A DNA stretch of 36,745 nucleotides, taken from NCBI RefSeq assembly GCF_001552735.1, contig NZ_BCRT01000012.1, forward strand, positions 1-36,745, given 5' to 3'. A program made the translations under genes and the position numbers. The DNA is from Sanguibacter suarezii NBRC 16159. Its GTDB lineage: Bacteria > Actinomycetota > Actinomycetes > Actinomycetales > Cellulomonadaceae. Below, piece by piece: positions 14,993 through 24,334 of this stretch; position 1 is the stretch's first letter; each line of letters begins with the position of its first letter. The notes under the pieces are model-generated. The model ran no database searches. It was not told where the DNA came from and worked only from the letters and a program-made list of their open reading frames with translations.

Positions 14993-15650
14993 CCGCGCCG
15001 TCGTCGGGCACACCGATCTCCCTGTCCACCGCCCGTGCCGTCCCGCGCGGCGTCTGCCTGTAGTCGAGCAGCGCGAGGGGCAGGCCCCGGGCGACGGCGA
15101 GGTCGGCGCTGTCCATCGCCTGGACGTGCACGTGCGGCTGCGTGGAGTTGCCCGAGTTGCCGCACTCCCCCACCCGCTCGCCGGCGGCGACCGCCGTCCC
15201 GACCCGCACTCCCAGCGAACCGCGGCGCAGGTGCACCAGGGCAACGAAGGCCCCGCTCAGCCGGTCGGCGATGATCACGTGGTTCCCGGCGACCGCACCG
15301 ACGCCCTCACGCAACCGTCCCGCCTGGCCGAGGGCATAGGGGATGAGCGCCAGCTGCGAGCGCCGGGCAACGCGGTCCGGTTCACCGTCGTGCGCGGCGA
15401 CGACGACACCGTCAACCGGCGCGAGGATCGGGCGACCGAAGGCGACGAACCGCTCGGCAGGCTCGGTCGCCACGAGGGTGCGCCAGTCACGCACCGGCGC
15501 CGTCCGGCCCTGGTCGTCGACGCCGACGAAGTCGATCGCGTAGCGCTGGCCGAGCAGGTCCACCCCGTGGCTGGGCACCCGGCGGGCCGGGCTGTTCTGG
15601 ACCAGCCAGCGGCCGGTGAAGGGCAGCGCCAGCAGCACCGGTGAGGTCAT
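14973..15650 (-). CDS. M23 family peptidase homologue without signal peptide
   Basis: A 225-aa M23-type metallopeptidase-fold protein. Family features are HGVDLLGQRYAIDFVG, PILAPVDGVVV, GNHVIIADRLSGAFVALVHLRRGSLGV, GERVGECGNSGNSTQPHVHVQAMD. The His-Asp pair and the HxH (HVH) needed for zinc are present, so activity is possible. No signal peptide or membrane anchor is visible after the ATG at 15650, which has AGGAGG 5 nt upstream, so the cell-wall target expected for M23 enzymes is puzzling. This short, leaderless-secretion subgroup is known in actinobacteria but its substrate is not established. Confidence 0.85.
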   Translation of the reverse strand: MTSPVLLALPFTGRWLVQNSPARRVPSHGVDLLGQRYAIDFVGVDDQGRTAPVRDWRTLVATEPAERFVAFGRPILAPVDGVVVAAHDGEPDRVARRSQLALIPYALGQAGRLREGVGAVAGNHVIIADRLSGAFVALVHLRRGSLGVRVGTAVAAGERVGECGNSGNSTQPHVHVQAMDSADLAVARGLPLALLDYRQTPRGTARAVDREIGVPDDGAVIEPVR

Positions 15651-15809
15651 GGCCCCTCCTCTCGACCCTGGTGAGAGCTCCAGCATGACGGCTCACTCGT
15701 GCAGGCGGAAGGCTCCAGCGCGCTGGGTCCCGGCGGGCGGGCGCGGCCAGGTCCTGCGTCCGGCCACCGGTCGGACGTATGTTGAAGTCCCGAGCCTGAG
15801 GAGTTCACG

Positions 15810-16204
15810 ATGGAGATCACGCCTCGCACCCCCACCCAGAAGGGCCCGGCCGAGTGGTTCACCGGGGACGTCTGGTTCGACGTCCTCGCCGCTCCACCTG
15901 TCCCCGCCACCCTGCGCGTCAACGCGGTGCACTTCGCCCCGGGCGCGCGGACCTTCTGGCACCGGCACGTCAAGGGACAGGCCCTGCACGTCACCGAGGG
16001 CGTGGCGCGGGTGGGAACCCGTGACGGCGAGGTCGTGCTGCTCCTGCCCGGGGAGAGCCTGTGGATCGCTCCTGGGGAGTGGCACTGGCACGGCGCAGCG
16101 CCCAAGACCTTCATGACCCACCTGGCCATGTGGGAGGTCGGCGACGGCACGCACGGCCCCGACACCGAATGGGCCGAGAAGGTCACCGACGACCAGTACG
16201 ACGG

Positions 16205-16208
<4 letters not shown>
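15810..16208 (+). CDS. Cupin domain protein (hydroxynitrile-lyase-like small cupin)
   Basis: A 132-aa single-domain cupin. Motif 1 is seen as FWHRHVKGQALHVTEGVARV and motif 2 as PGESLWIAPGEWHWHGAAPKTFMTHLAMWE. The metal-binding His residues (HRH...Q and the later HWH) are in place. The closing HWHGAAPxTxMTHLA is typical of the small manganese cupins that include bacterial hydroxynitrile lyases, but many relatives have no known activity, so the reaction is left open. GAGGAG lies 6 nt before the ATG. A -10-like TATGTT at 15778-15783 may drive it. Confidence 0.85.
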
Positions 16209-17335
<1,127 letters not shown>

Positions 17336-17377
17336 TTACGGTCCCGCCGCGCTCACCGGCACGCCCGACGGCACGTC

Positions 17378-17764
17378 CTACACAGCGAGGCCGACGACGA
17401 GGGCGATCACCGCGAGCAGCGGCACCACGCCCTGCTTGAGCGCCGCGGCGCGCTTGTCGGGGGCGGTCACCACGAGCACGAGGGCGGCTGCGACCATCGA
17501 CCCGGTCCCCGCGAGCACGAGTGCTGATCCGACCGCCGTGTGCCCCGCAGCCACCACGCCGATGCCGACCGCCGTGACGATCGCCAGGAACAGGTTGTAG
17601 AAGCCCTGGTTGAAGGCCATGAACCTGGTCGCCACGGCCTCCTCCTCGGTCAGCCCGAAGGTCGCTCGCGCCCTCGCACCGGTCCATGCGACCGACTCGA
17701 GGTAGAAGATAAAGACGTGGACGAGTGCTGCGATCCCAGCGAGCACGAGGGCTGTGGCGACCAT
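17378..17764 (-). CDS. DUF1304 family membrane protein
   Basis: A 128-aa membrane protein with four helices and the family signature FYLESVAWTGARARATFGL and MAFNQGFYNLFLAI. DUF1304 proteins are small inner-membrane proteins of unknown function. GGAG lies 7 nt upstream of the start. It is transcribed divergently from the thioredoxin gene, 68 bp apart. Confidence 0.88.
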   Translation of the reverse strand: MVATALVLAGIAALVHVFIFYLESVAWTGARARATFGLTEEEAVATRFMAFNQGFYNLFLAIVTAVGIGVVAAGHTAVGSALVLAGTGSMVAAALVLVVTAPDKRAAALKQGVVPLLAVIALVVGLAV

Positions 17765-17820
17765 GATGGAGCTCCTAGCTGGCGCAGACTGGTCTGGGCC
17801 GGTGTCGATGGACGAGAGGG

Positions 17821-17826
17821 TAGATT
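17821..17826 (+). promoter_or_regulatory. Candidate -10 element for a leaderless thioredoxin mRNA
   Basis: TAGATT fits TAnnnT and ends 6 nt before the GTG at 17833. The nearest purine-rich stretch (GAGAGGG) is 12 nt from the start, too far for good initiation. Confidence 0.4.
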
Positions 17827-17832
17827 CAACCA

Positions 17833-18171
17833 GTGCCGACGATCGCGATGACCCCTGAGCTCCTCGGCGAGACGATCTCGCGCGGCGGGGTGGTGCTGCT
17901 GGACTTCTGGGCTGCGTGGTGCCGTCCGTGCCACCAGTTCGCCCCGATCTTCGAGGCCGTGGCGCAGGTGCACCCCGAGCTGGTCTTCGCCACCGTGGAC
18001 ACCGACCGGCAGCAGGCGCTCGCGGCCCGCTTCGGTATCCAGTCGCTGCCGACCCTGGTGATCCTGCGTGACGGGGAGATCGTCTACTCCCGACCCGGCG
18101 TGCCCAAGCGCCACGAGCTCGAGGCGATCATCGCGGCGGTCACCGCGGCGCCGCAGGCACGGACCGACTGA
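17833..18171 (+). CDS. Thioredoxin with CRPC active site
   Basis: A 112-aa thioredoxin-fold protein for cytoplasmic thiol-disulfide exchange. The fold is complete: VVLLDFWAAWCRPCHQFAPIFEAVA, TVDTDRQQALAARFGIQSLPTLVILRDG with the cis-Pro in SLPT, and the final helix. The active site is CRPC instead of CGPC, a variant that usually shifts redox potential but keeps activity. GTG at 17833 is chosen because it follows a TAGATT -10 element by 6 nt; an ATG at 17848 is the alternative. It converges with the RibD-C reductase gene 6 bp away. Confidence 0.92.
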   Translation: MPTIAMTPELLGETISRGGVVLLDFWAAWCRPCHQFAPIFEAVAQVHPELVFATVDTDRQQALAARFGIQSLPTLVILRDGEIVYSRPGVPKRHELEAIIAAVTAAPQARTD

Positions 18172-18177
18172 CGGGCA

Positions 18178-18795
18178 TCACTCGCCGTCCCCTGGCACCG
18201 TCGCCGTGGCGTCCTCCTGCGCGTCGAGCGAGGGCAGCGCCGCGGGCGAGTAGACGAGGTGCACCACGCCCGTGGGAAAGACGTCCGCGCGCAGCAGCCG
18301 GAAGGGGTAGATCGGCGACCCGTCGTCGAAGAGCCGTTCCCCATCCCGCGCGGCGACCGGGTGCAGGAGCAGGCTCAGCTCGTCCACCAGGCCTGCTGCG
18401 AGCAGCTGACGCACCACCGAGATCGACCCGGCAACGAGGATCTTGGTGATCCCCGGCGTCTCCTTGAGCGCTCTCACGGCCTCGACGAGGTCCCCCTGGA
18501 CCCGCTCCACGTTGCGCCACCCGAGGTCAGCGTCACCGCGGGTGGCCACGATCTTGCGCATGTCACCGAGGCGTCTGGCGAACTCGGCGTCCTCCTCGCC
18601 CGCGTCCTCGCGGCCCGGCCACGCTCCGGCAAAGCTGTCGTAGGTGACCCGCCCGATGAGCAGCGCGTCCACCCCGGTGTAGTCGGAGTCGACGGCGGCG
18701 CTCATGTGCTCGTCGAAGTAGGGGAAGTGCCAGGTCGGGTCGATCTCGACGACGCCGTCGAGGGACATGAACAGGGAGGAGACGATCGTCGCCAT
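18178..18795 (-). CDS. Dihydrofolate reductase family protein (RibD C-terminal-like)
   Basis: A 205-aa protein with the DHFR/RibD-C fold, predicted NADPH-dependent. ATIVSSLFMSLDGVVE at the start, DALLIGRVTYDSFAGAWPGR, and ITKILVAGSISVVRQLLAAGLVDELSLLLHPVAARDGERLFDD are typical. It is not the folate enzyme itself, and relatives have mostly unknown substrates. The ATG at 18795 has AAAGGA 8 nt upstream; the longer in-frame extension is rejected. Confidence 0.88.
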   Translation of the reverse strand: MATIVSSLFMSLDGVVEIDPTWHFPYFDEHMSAAVDSDYTGVDALLIGRVTYDSFAGAWPGREDAGEEDAEFARRLGDMRKIVATRGDADLGWRNVERVQGDLVEAVRALKETPGITKILVAGSISVVRQLLAAGLVDELSLLLHPVAARDGERLFDDGSPIYPFRLLRADVFPTGVVHLVYSPAALPSLDAQEDATATVPGDGE

Positions 18796-18950
18796 CGCGA
18801 TGGTCCTTTCGGTCTGCTGGCGGATCGGGCCCAGCGGCAGGCCACACCACCACGGTGGCACGTCTGGCGAGTCGCTGCGACCGGACCTGCGGCCGGACAC
18901 CGCACCTGACCAGTGCCGGGACTCGCCTGGGCGTCAGGTGGGCGCCTGGT

Positions 18951-18972
18951 GTTCATCCTCCGTCCCTCGTCC
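18951..18972 (+). promoter_or_regulatory. Possible PhoP (PHO) box upstream of the secreted phosphatase
   Basis: GTTCATCCTCC followed directly by GTCCCTCGTCC resembles the 11-bp direct-repeat units of actinobacterial PHO boxes (first unit GTTCAyyy well matched, second unit poor). It lies about 70-90 bp before the phosphatase start, in a 245-bp gene-free stretch (18796-19040) where nothing else clear was seen. This is a weak call. Confidence 0.25.
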
Positions 18973-19040
18973 CTCCAACCCGCTGACACCCGCGCTCGCG
19001 TCACTGAGGACGACCAGCGTCTCCCACGTGAAGGAATCAG

Positions 19041-21833
19041 ATGACGATGTCCCAGCTCACCCCCCGCCGTGCCCGGCGGGGTGTGGTTTCGCTCGCCCTC
19101 TTCGCCCTGCTAGGCGCGGTGATCGCGGCTCCCACCTCGGCGGTCGCCGCTCCCGCGGCGCCTCCCGCAGCGCCTCCCGCAGTCCCCACCGAACCGGTGG
19201 TCAGCACCGCGACGACCACCTGGCGCTACCTCGACGACGGCACCGACCCCGTCCTGGGCGCCGAGCCGCTCACCGCATGGACCGCCCCCGGCTTCGACGA
19301 CTCCTCCTGGGCGTCCGCGACGGGCAGCTTCGGCGCCAAGAACGGTCGGCTCGCCGCCGTCGGGCCGCACACCCCGGCGACGGTGCTCAACCACTATCTT
19401 GACGGCGTGAGCGCACCGGCCGTGCCCACGTACTTCTTCCGCACCACCTTCGACCTGGCGGCGGGCGTCGCGGACGCGGTGGGGTCCGTCGTCGGAGACG
19501 TCGTGCACGACGACGCCCTCGTCGTCTGGATCAACGGCACCAAGGTCGCCGGCTTCGTCGACGACCGGGTCACCGGCACCACCAACCAGGAGTATGCCGG
19601 TGACAGCGGCGGCAACCCCGTCGCGAGCACCTTCACCGCAGACCCGGACCTGCTCGTCGACGGCACCAACACCGTGGCTGTGGCGCTGTACCAGGACCGC
19701 GCGTCGAGCTCGGACATCTACCTCGACGTCCCCTCCATCCGCCTGGCGCCCGTACCGGACCCGTCTGTCCCGGTGGTCGCCGCCCCGTCCCGGGTGATCC
19801 TCACCCCCACGACGACGCCGGCCACCTCGCAGTCGGTCTCCTGGCTCGCCGGCGACGCGAGCCACGCGACCGGCCAGGTGCAGATCCGCCCCGCGGCGGG
19901 CGGTGACCTGCGCGCGGTCGATGCATACCCGGCCGGGACGGTCAACAACAATCCTCTGCCGCACTACTCCGCGACGGTGACCGGGCTGTCGCCGGCGACG
20001 GCGTACACCTACCGGGTGGGTCTGGAGGGCGGGTGGAGCGACTGGCACACGTTCACCACAGCCGACCCGACCGAGACGGACTTCCAGTTCATCTACTACG
20101 GCGACGCCCAGATCGGCCTGGACAGCACCTGGCCCTCGGTCGTGCGCCAGGCCGAGGCAGCCGCCCCCGACTCGATCGGGTCCGTGCACGCAGGCGACCT
20201 CATCGACTCGGGCAACAACGAGACGCAGTGGCTCAACTGGTTCTCCGGCATGGACACCTCCGCCGCCACGACCAACGTCATGGCAGCCCCGGGCAACCAC
20301 GAGTACTCCGGTGACAAGAAGCTCGCCGCGTGGAAGGCCAACTTCGAGTACCCCCGCAACAACCCGACCACCGCGACCATCGGCCCGCTCGCCGAGCTCG
20401 CCGTCGGGGACACCGACGTCGCCCGTCAGTACGCCGCCTACTTCGCCCACTGGGCCGAGTTCGCCGCTGAGACGGTCTACTACACCGACTACCAGGGCGT
20501 GCGGTTCATCACGATCAACGCGACCCGTGACACCGCCTTCCTCACACCGGACGCCCTTCCCGCGTGCTCGGGCAGCGAGTGCCCCTCGGGCAAGGTCGCG
20601 CGACTGTGGACCGAGTTCCAGGGCGCCTGGCTCGACCACGTGCTGGGCCAGAGCCCGTCCACCTGGAACGTCGTGACCTTCCACCAGCCGGTCTTCTCGA
20701 CGTCGGCAGGACGCGACGAGCCCGTCCTGCGCGAGGTGTGGGTGCCGATCTTCCAGAAGCACAACATCGACCTCGTGCTCATGGGCCACGACCACACCTA
20801 CGGCCGCGGCTACCTCGATGCCGACGCCACCGAGACCGCAGGCATGACCACCGGACCGGTCTACGCCGTCTCCAACTCCGGCGCCAAGCACTACGCGCTG
20901 GAGACCGACGCGAAGAACGTGTGGACCAACAACGGCGCGACCCAGGTGCTGCGCGGCGCGGGCGTGACCACGTACCAGGTCATCGACGTGACCGCGGAGC
21001 AGCTCGTCTACACCTCCTACCTCGCGGAGAAGACGGCGACGGCCACGACCGACCTGCCCGTCGGCGCCGTCTATGACGAGTTCACCATCACCAAGTACGA
21101 CGACGGACAGAAGTGGGTCACCGAGGCGGGCGTCACCCCGCCGGCCAAGCCGGTCGACCCTGTCGACCCCGTCGAGCCGGTCGACCCCGAGGTGCCCGGC
21201 ACCCCGGGCGGGCCCGGCGACGTCCCGGCCGCCGTCGACCCGGCGCTGCTCACCGAGGCGAACCGCGGCGGCGTCACCGCCCCCGCCACCGCTGCACCGG
21301 GCGAGACCATCTCGGTCGGCCTGGGGAGCGCGCGGGCAGGGTCGACGGTGCGGGCGTGGCTGTACTCCGAACCCGCCCTGATCGGCACGGTCACCGCGGA
21401 CTCCGCCGGCATCCTCGCTGTGACGGTGCCGGCGGACACGCCCACCGGAGACCACCGCGTCGTGGTCCAGGCCGCAGACGGTTCACTCGTCGGCTGGGCC
21501 CCGGTGCGCGTGGCTGCGGTCACCGGACCAGGCACAGGTCCAGGCACCGAAACGGGCACCGAGACGGGCACCGAGACAGGCACCGAGACCGGCCCGGGCC
21601 CGACGTCTCCCCCGGGCGGCACGACGTCCCTCACCCCCGCCGGTGCCGCAGGGCAGTCCCCCACCGCCGCTCTCACTCCAGGCGGACGGCTCGCCCTCAC
21701 GGGGTCCACGCCACAGGCCGTCGTGCTCGTCGCGCTGGCTCTGCTCACCGCCGGCGCCCTCGTCACAGCCGGCACGGTCCGCCGCCGACGGTCCGGAGGG
21801 GAGACAGAGTCCACGCAGGGACCCCTCAGCTAG
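19041..21833 (+). CDS. Secreted purple-acid-phosphatase-like metallophosphoesterase with LALTG wall anchor
   Basis: A 930-aa exported phosphoesterase. Layout: Sec signal peptide (about 1-36, cleavage near AVA-AP); a beta-rich lectin-like region (about 55-230); the fibronectin-like purple acid phosphatase N-domain (about 245-345, PSRVILTPTTTPATSQSVSW); and the calcineurin-like catalytic domain. The catalytic metal ligands are GDAQ (about 354), HAGDLID, GNHEY (about 418), TFHQP and MGHDHTYG (about 581). A Pro/Val/Asp-rich linker, a second beta domain (about 740-830) and four GTET units follow. The end has LALTG (884-888), a hydrophobic helix and RRRR, matching the LAxTG signal of class E sortases. 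It is therefore predicted to be covalently attached to the cell wall and to release phosphate from organic esters outside the cell. No sortase gene is in the window. Confidence 0.9.
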   Translation: MTMSQLTPRRARRGVVSLALFALLGAVIAAPTSAVAAPAAPPAAPPAVPTEPVVSTATTTWRYLDDGTDPVLGAEPLTAWTAPGFDDSSWASATGSFGAKNGRLAAVGPHTPATVLNHYLDGVSAPAVPTYFFRTTFDLAAGVADAVGSVVGDVVHDDALVVWINGTKVAGFVDDRVTGTTNQEYAGDSGGNPVASTFTADPDLLVDGTNTVAVALYQDRASSSDIYLDVPSIRLAPVPDPSVPVVAAPSRVILTPTTTPATSQSVSWLAGDASHATGQVQIRPAAGGDLRAVDAYPAGTVNNNPLPHYSATVTGLSPATAYTYRVGLEGGWSDWHTFTTADPTETDFQFIYYGDAQIGLDSTWPSVVRQAEAAAPDSIGSVHAGDLIDSGNNETQWLNWFSGMDTSAATTNVMAAPGNHEYSGDKKLAAWKANFEYPRNNPTTATIGPLAELAVGDTDVARQYAAYFAHWAEFAAETVYYTDYQGVRFITINATRDTAFLTPDALPACSGSECPSGKVARLWTEFQGAWLDHVLGQSPSTWNVVTFHQPVFSTSAGRDEPVLREVWVPIFQKHNIDLVLMGHDHTYGRGYLDADATETAGMTTGPVYAVSNSGAKHYALETDAKNVWTNNGATQVLRGAGVTTYQVIDVTAEQLVYTSYLAEKTATATTDLPVGAVYDEFTITKYDDGQKWVTEAGVTPPAKPVDPVDPVEPVDPEVPGTPGGPGDVPAAVDPALLTEANRGGVTAPATAAPGETISVGLGSARAGSTVRAWLYSEPALIGTVTADSAGILAVTVPADTPTGDHRVVVQAADGSLVGWAPVRVAAVTGPGTGPGTETGTETGTETGTETGPGPTSPPGGTTSLTPAGAAGQSPTAALTPGGRLALTGSTPQAVVLVALALLTAGALVTAGTVRRRRSGGETESTQGPLS
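21543..21590 (+). repeat. Four 12-bp tandem repeats in the phosphatase gene
   Basis: Four units of GGCACCGARACN encode GTET repeats in the wall-spanning stalk just before the LALTG signal. The unit length is a multiple of 3, so copy changes would alter stalk length but not frame. Confidence 0.8.
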
Positions 21834-21866
21834 CCGCCTCGACCGACTGCAGCCGCCAGAGACAGC

Positions 21867-21902
21867 AGGAGCGCCCGGCCGAGGGTTCGGCCGAGCGCTC
21901 CT
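21867..21902. terminator. Strong bidirectional terminator
   Basis: AGGAGCGC pairs with GCGCTCCT, and CGGCCGA with TCGGCCG, around a 4-nt loop, with one mismatch between the two stem blocks (15 bp in total). It lies between the convergent phosphatase and GtrA-like genes. Confidence 0.75.
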
Positions 21903-21919
21903 GTCGTCTCCGGGGGGGA

Positions 21920-22555
21920 TCAGGGGGCGCTGGGGGTGAGCTCGCGCTCAGCAGCTGCGACGTCGTCTGCCGTCTCCGGCTCCTGCTTGAAGATGATCTT
22001 GAAGATCGGGAAGAAGACGGTGAAGGAGATGATGGCGTTGATGAGCATGGTCACCACGTCGGCGCCGGTCTCGCCGGTGGTCCCCCAACGCTCGATCATC
22101 GCCTGGTAGATGGGATCCTTGTAGAAGCCCTGCAGCGCCGCGGCGGCGAAGGTGATGATCACGTAGGCGATCGAGTACCACATGGCCGCTCGCCACACGT
22201 TGGAGTTCGACTTGAAGGCGATGTTGCGCTGGGCGAAGAAGTTGATCACCTGCGCGATCAGCAGGGTGATCTGCACCGCGAGGAAGTAGGCCAGTCCCCC
22301 GCCGCCCTCGGGCAGGGCCCCTCCGGCGTAATCGAAGATGAAGAAGGAGCTGCCGTCAGCGTTGGTGCCGAAGGGCAGCACCTGGAAGTCCGTGGCGACC
22401 AGCGCGGTCATCCCGAAGATCCACTTGAACACCGGCATCATGATCAGCTGCAGCACCGTCATGCCCTGGCTCAGCAGCATGAACATGACGAACTGGGCCA
22501 GCCCGGGCTTCTCCTGCGAGAAGGCGTGCCAGGCGCGGCGGATTCGGCTGAGCAT
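21920..22555 (-). CDS. GtrA-like membrane protein
   Basis: A 211-aa protein with four to five membrane segments: FVMFMLLSQGMTVLQLIMM, LAYFLAVQITLLIAQVINF, AAMWYSIAYVIITFAAAAL and MLINAIISFTVFFPIFKI. The loop INFFAQRNIAFKSNSN resembles the NFxxxRxxxF signature of GtrA-type flippase or lipid-linked sugar proteins. The match is incomplete, so the family is tentative. GAGGA lies 5 nt before the ATG at 22555. The acidic C-terminus (QEPETADDVAAAERELTPSAP) is cytoplasmic. No glycosyltransferase gene is adjacent. Confidence 0.65.
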   Translation of the reverse strand: MLSRIRRAWHAFSQEKPGLAQFVMFMLLSQGMTVLQLIMMPVFKWIFGMTALVATDFQVLPFGTNADGSSFFIFDYAGGALPEGGGGLAYFLAVQITLLIAQVINFFAQRNIAFKSNSNVWRAAMWYSIAYVIITFAAAALQGFYKDPIYQAMIERWGTTGETGADVVTMLINAIISFTVFFPIFKIIFKQEPETADDVAAAERELTPSAP

Positions 22556-22693
22556 GGTGGTCCTCTTTCGGCTCGCGCCCGCAGGCTCAGGACGGCCTGC
22601 AGGACGAGAGCAAGTTGAGCACCACCGGCGCCTCACCCCGGCGTATGACGGTCAATCTGTCGTTTCTCGGTCATGAACTGTCGGTCGCGGTCC

Positions 22694-22870
22694 TCAGGCG
22701 TGGCCGTCGGGGACGTCGTCGTCCGCCTCGTCGCGCGACGGTCCGTCGAGGTTCTCCAGGTCGGCGTCGGGCCTGACCACCCCCGTGTTCACGTCCGGTT
22801 CGTCGTCCCCGGTCCCGCCGCTGCCGGGCGAGGGGTCACGGTCGGGTCGTGCGCCGGTCTCGCTGGTCAT
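22694..22870 (-). CDS. Small acidic disordered protein, 58 aa
   Basis: A 58-residue protein with about 17 Asp/Glu and many Gly/Pro, no hydrophobic core and no Cys. It reads as intrinsically disordered. Support for it being a gene is the GAGGAG ribosome binding site 6 nt before the ATG and the actinobacterial codon pattern. It could be a stress or hydrophilin-like protein; I do not recognise a family. It is divergent from the PAS-ANTAR gene across 218 bp (22871-23088), where only a TAGGCT -10-like element at 23027-23032 was noticed. Confidence 0.5.
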   Translation of the reverse strand: MTSETGARPDRDPSPGSGGTGDDEPDVNTGVVRPDADLENLDGPSRDEADDDVPDGHA

Positions 22871-23088
22871 GGTCAGCTCCTCTGCACTCGTCGTTGGGAC
22901 AGCGCGCACGGCCTCGGCGACCGTGCTCAGGTCACGCTGCGCACCCCAGGCTACGGCTGTTGCCCGTCGGATGCTGGCCTTCAGACGACGTGATCCGGAC
23001 GCTCTGCGCCAACTGGTGAGCAAACGTAGGCTCAGTCCATGAACGCCCGCAGGGAAGCACCACTACACAGTCGCACGGAAGAGAGCAC

Positions 23089-23865
23089 ATGAGCGCGGGA
23101 CTTCCGCCGCCGAGCTTCGGCCCCGCGCGCCCGAACGGTGCGGACATCCCGGGGGACCTGGTTGTAGCGCTCTCCCTCGGGCGCAGTCAGCCCGTGGGGG
23201 GGTTCCGGCTCGACCTCGCCACCGGCCGGTGGACCTGGGCTGAGGAGATCTTCCGCATGCACGGCTTCCTCCCGGGGGAGATCGTGCCGTCGACTGCACT
23301 CCTCGTCGCGCACAAGCACCCCGACGACCGCCAACGCGTCTCCGACGTCATGCAGCGCGCCGGGCTGACCGGCGTGCCGTTCAGCTGCGTGCACCGGATC
23401 ATCGACGCCCAGGGCAACATCCGCGTCCTGGGAATCACGGGGCAGGGACGCAAAGACGGAGACGGGCAGGTCATCGAGCTGGTGGGGTACTTCGTCGACC
23501 TGTCAGAGAGCCAGCGGGAGGCCGTCGACCGGGACGCGACCGAGCACATCGCGGCCGGGACGGCCGGCCGGGCCAGCATCGAACAGGCCAAAGGGATCCT
23601 CATGGCGGGCTTGCACGTCACCGATGACGAGGCCTTCGCCATCCTGCGACGACGGTCCAACGACACGAACGTCCCCTTGCGCGACCTCGCGCGTGAGTTC
23701 GTCGACGTCACCCGCGAAGGCGCTGAGGGCCAGACGGACGAGTTCGCAGTCACGCTCGGCAACCTCGACACCGCGCTCGCGAACCTCACCGGCGGCCCCG
23801 CGGTGGTGGGTGATGGTGGTCCTGCGGTGGTCGGTGACGGCGCTGAGGAGGACCACCATGGCTGA
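23089..23865 (+). CDS. PAS and ANTAR domain protein, predicted RNA-binding antiterminator
   Basis: A 258-aa regulator. A PAS domain spans about residues 35-145 (GGFRLDLATGRWTWAEEIFRMHGFLPGE, then HPDDRQRVSDVMQRA and VLGITGQGRKDGDGQVIELVGYFVDLSE). An ANTAR domain spans about 158-215, with RASIEQAKGILMAGLHVTDDEAFAILRRRSNDTNVPLRDLAREFV. ANTAR proteins bind paired RNA hairpins and prevent termination, and the PAS domain may sense a ligand or redox state. The C-terminal tail carries a duplicated GPAVVGDG. Its 3' end overlaps the DUF6098 start by 8 nt, implying coupling. No ANTAR target hairpin pair was recognised nearby. Confidence 0.9.
   Translation: MSAGLPPPSFGPARPNGADIPGDLVVALSLGRSQPVGGFRLDLATGRWTWAEEIFRMHGFLPGEIVPSTALLVAHKHPDDRQRVSDVMQRAGLTGVPFSCVHRIIDAQGNIRVLGITGQGRKDGDGQVIELVGYFVDLSESQREAVDRDATEHIAAGTAGRASIEQAKGILMAGLHVTDDEAFAILRRRSNDTNVPLRDLAREFVDVTREGAEGQTDEFAVTLGNLDTALANLTGGPAVVGDGGPAVVGDGAEEDHHG
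23794..23841 (+). repeat. 24-bp in-frame duplication in the ANTAR protein tail
   Basis: Two adjacent 24-bp units each encode GPAVVGDG. They differ at a few third positions, so the duplication is not brand new. Confidence 0.75.
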
Positions 23866-24334
23866 CGACGACAGCCTCCGTCCCCCGCCCGCACCGAGCC
23901 TCGACCCGCGATGGAGCGGTGAGCTCGCACGGCTGGAGACCATGGGCGAGGTGGTTGACCTGCTCACCGTGGAACCTGTGCTCTACGTCCGGTTCAGCGC
24001 AGGACCCCAGGTCGATGCTGGGAGCCAGAGCCGGGACGGGGAGAGCGGCTGCCTGCTGCCCGGGCTCAGCGTGAACCGGCTGGCTCCCGAACCGTGGTGG
24101 ACCCGGCCCCCCGCGGAGTGGGTGGCCCGCCAGCTCTGCCAGTACGAGCACCTGGGCCAGGACTCACGCTTCCCCTGGGTGCTCACGGGAGACGAGGTCG
24201 GACGGGGGCCGGACAGCGAACCACTCGTGGTCCGTGCCCGGCCCATCGCCGTGGTGGCGCCCGCCGTGCTCGACGAGGCCCGCGAGATCTACCACAGAGG
24301 TCTGAACGCGGGCCAGCTGCCTGATCAGCCCTGA
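23858..24334 (+). CDS. DUF6098-like protein
   Basis: A 158-aa soluble protein beginning MADDDSLRPPPAPSLDPRWSGELARL. Blocks such as VVDLLTVEPVLYVRFSAGP, LPGLSVNRLAPEPWW, RPPAEWVARQLCQYEHL and PWVLTGDEVGRGPDSEPLV match the actinobacterial DUF6098 proteins, which have no known function. It starts within the last codons of the PAS-ANTAR gene (GAGGAGGACCACC before the ATG), so both are made from one message. Its last 10 bp overlap the end of the convergent DUF3618 gene. Confidence 0.7.
   Translation: MADDDSLRPPPAPSLDPRWSGELARLETMGEVVDLLTVEPVLYVRFSAGPQVDAGSQSRDGESGCLLPGLSVNRLAPEPWWTRPPAEWVARQLCQYEHLGQDSRFPWVLTGDEVGRGPDSEPLVVRARPIAVVAPAVLDEAREIYHRGLNAGQLPDQP

Noticed and set aside
19110-21455. 781-codon open frame on the minus strand
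   Set aside because: It is the GC-rich shadow of the secreted phosphatase, with a low-complexity Arg/Gly/Val composition and no recognisable domain.
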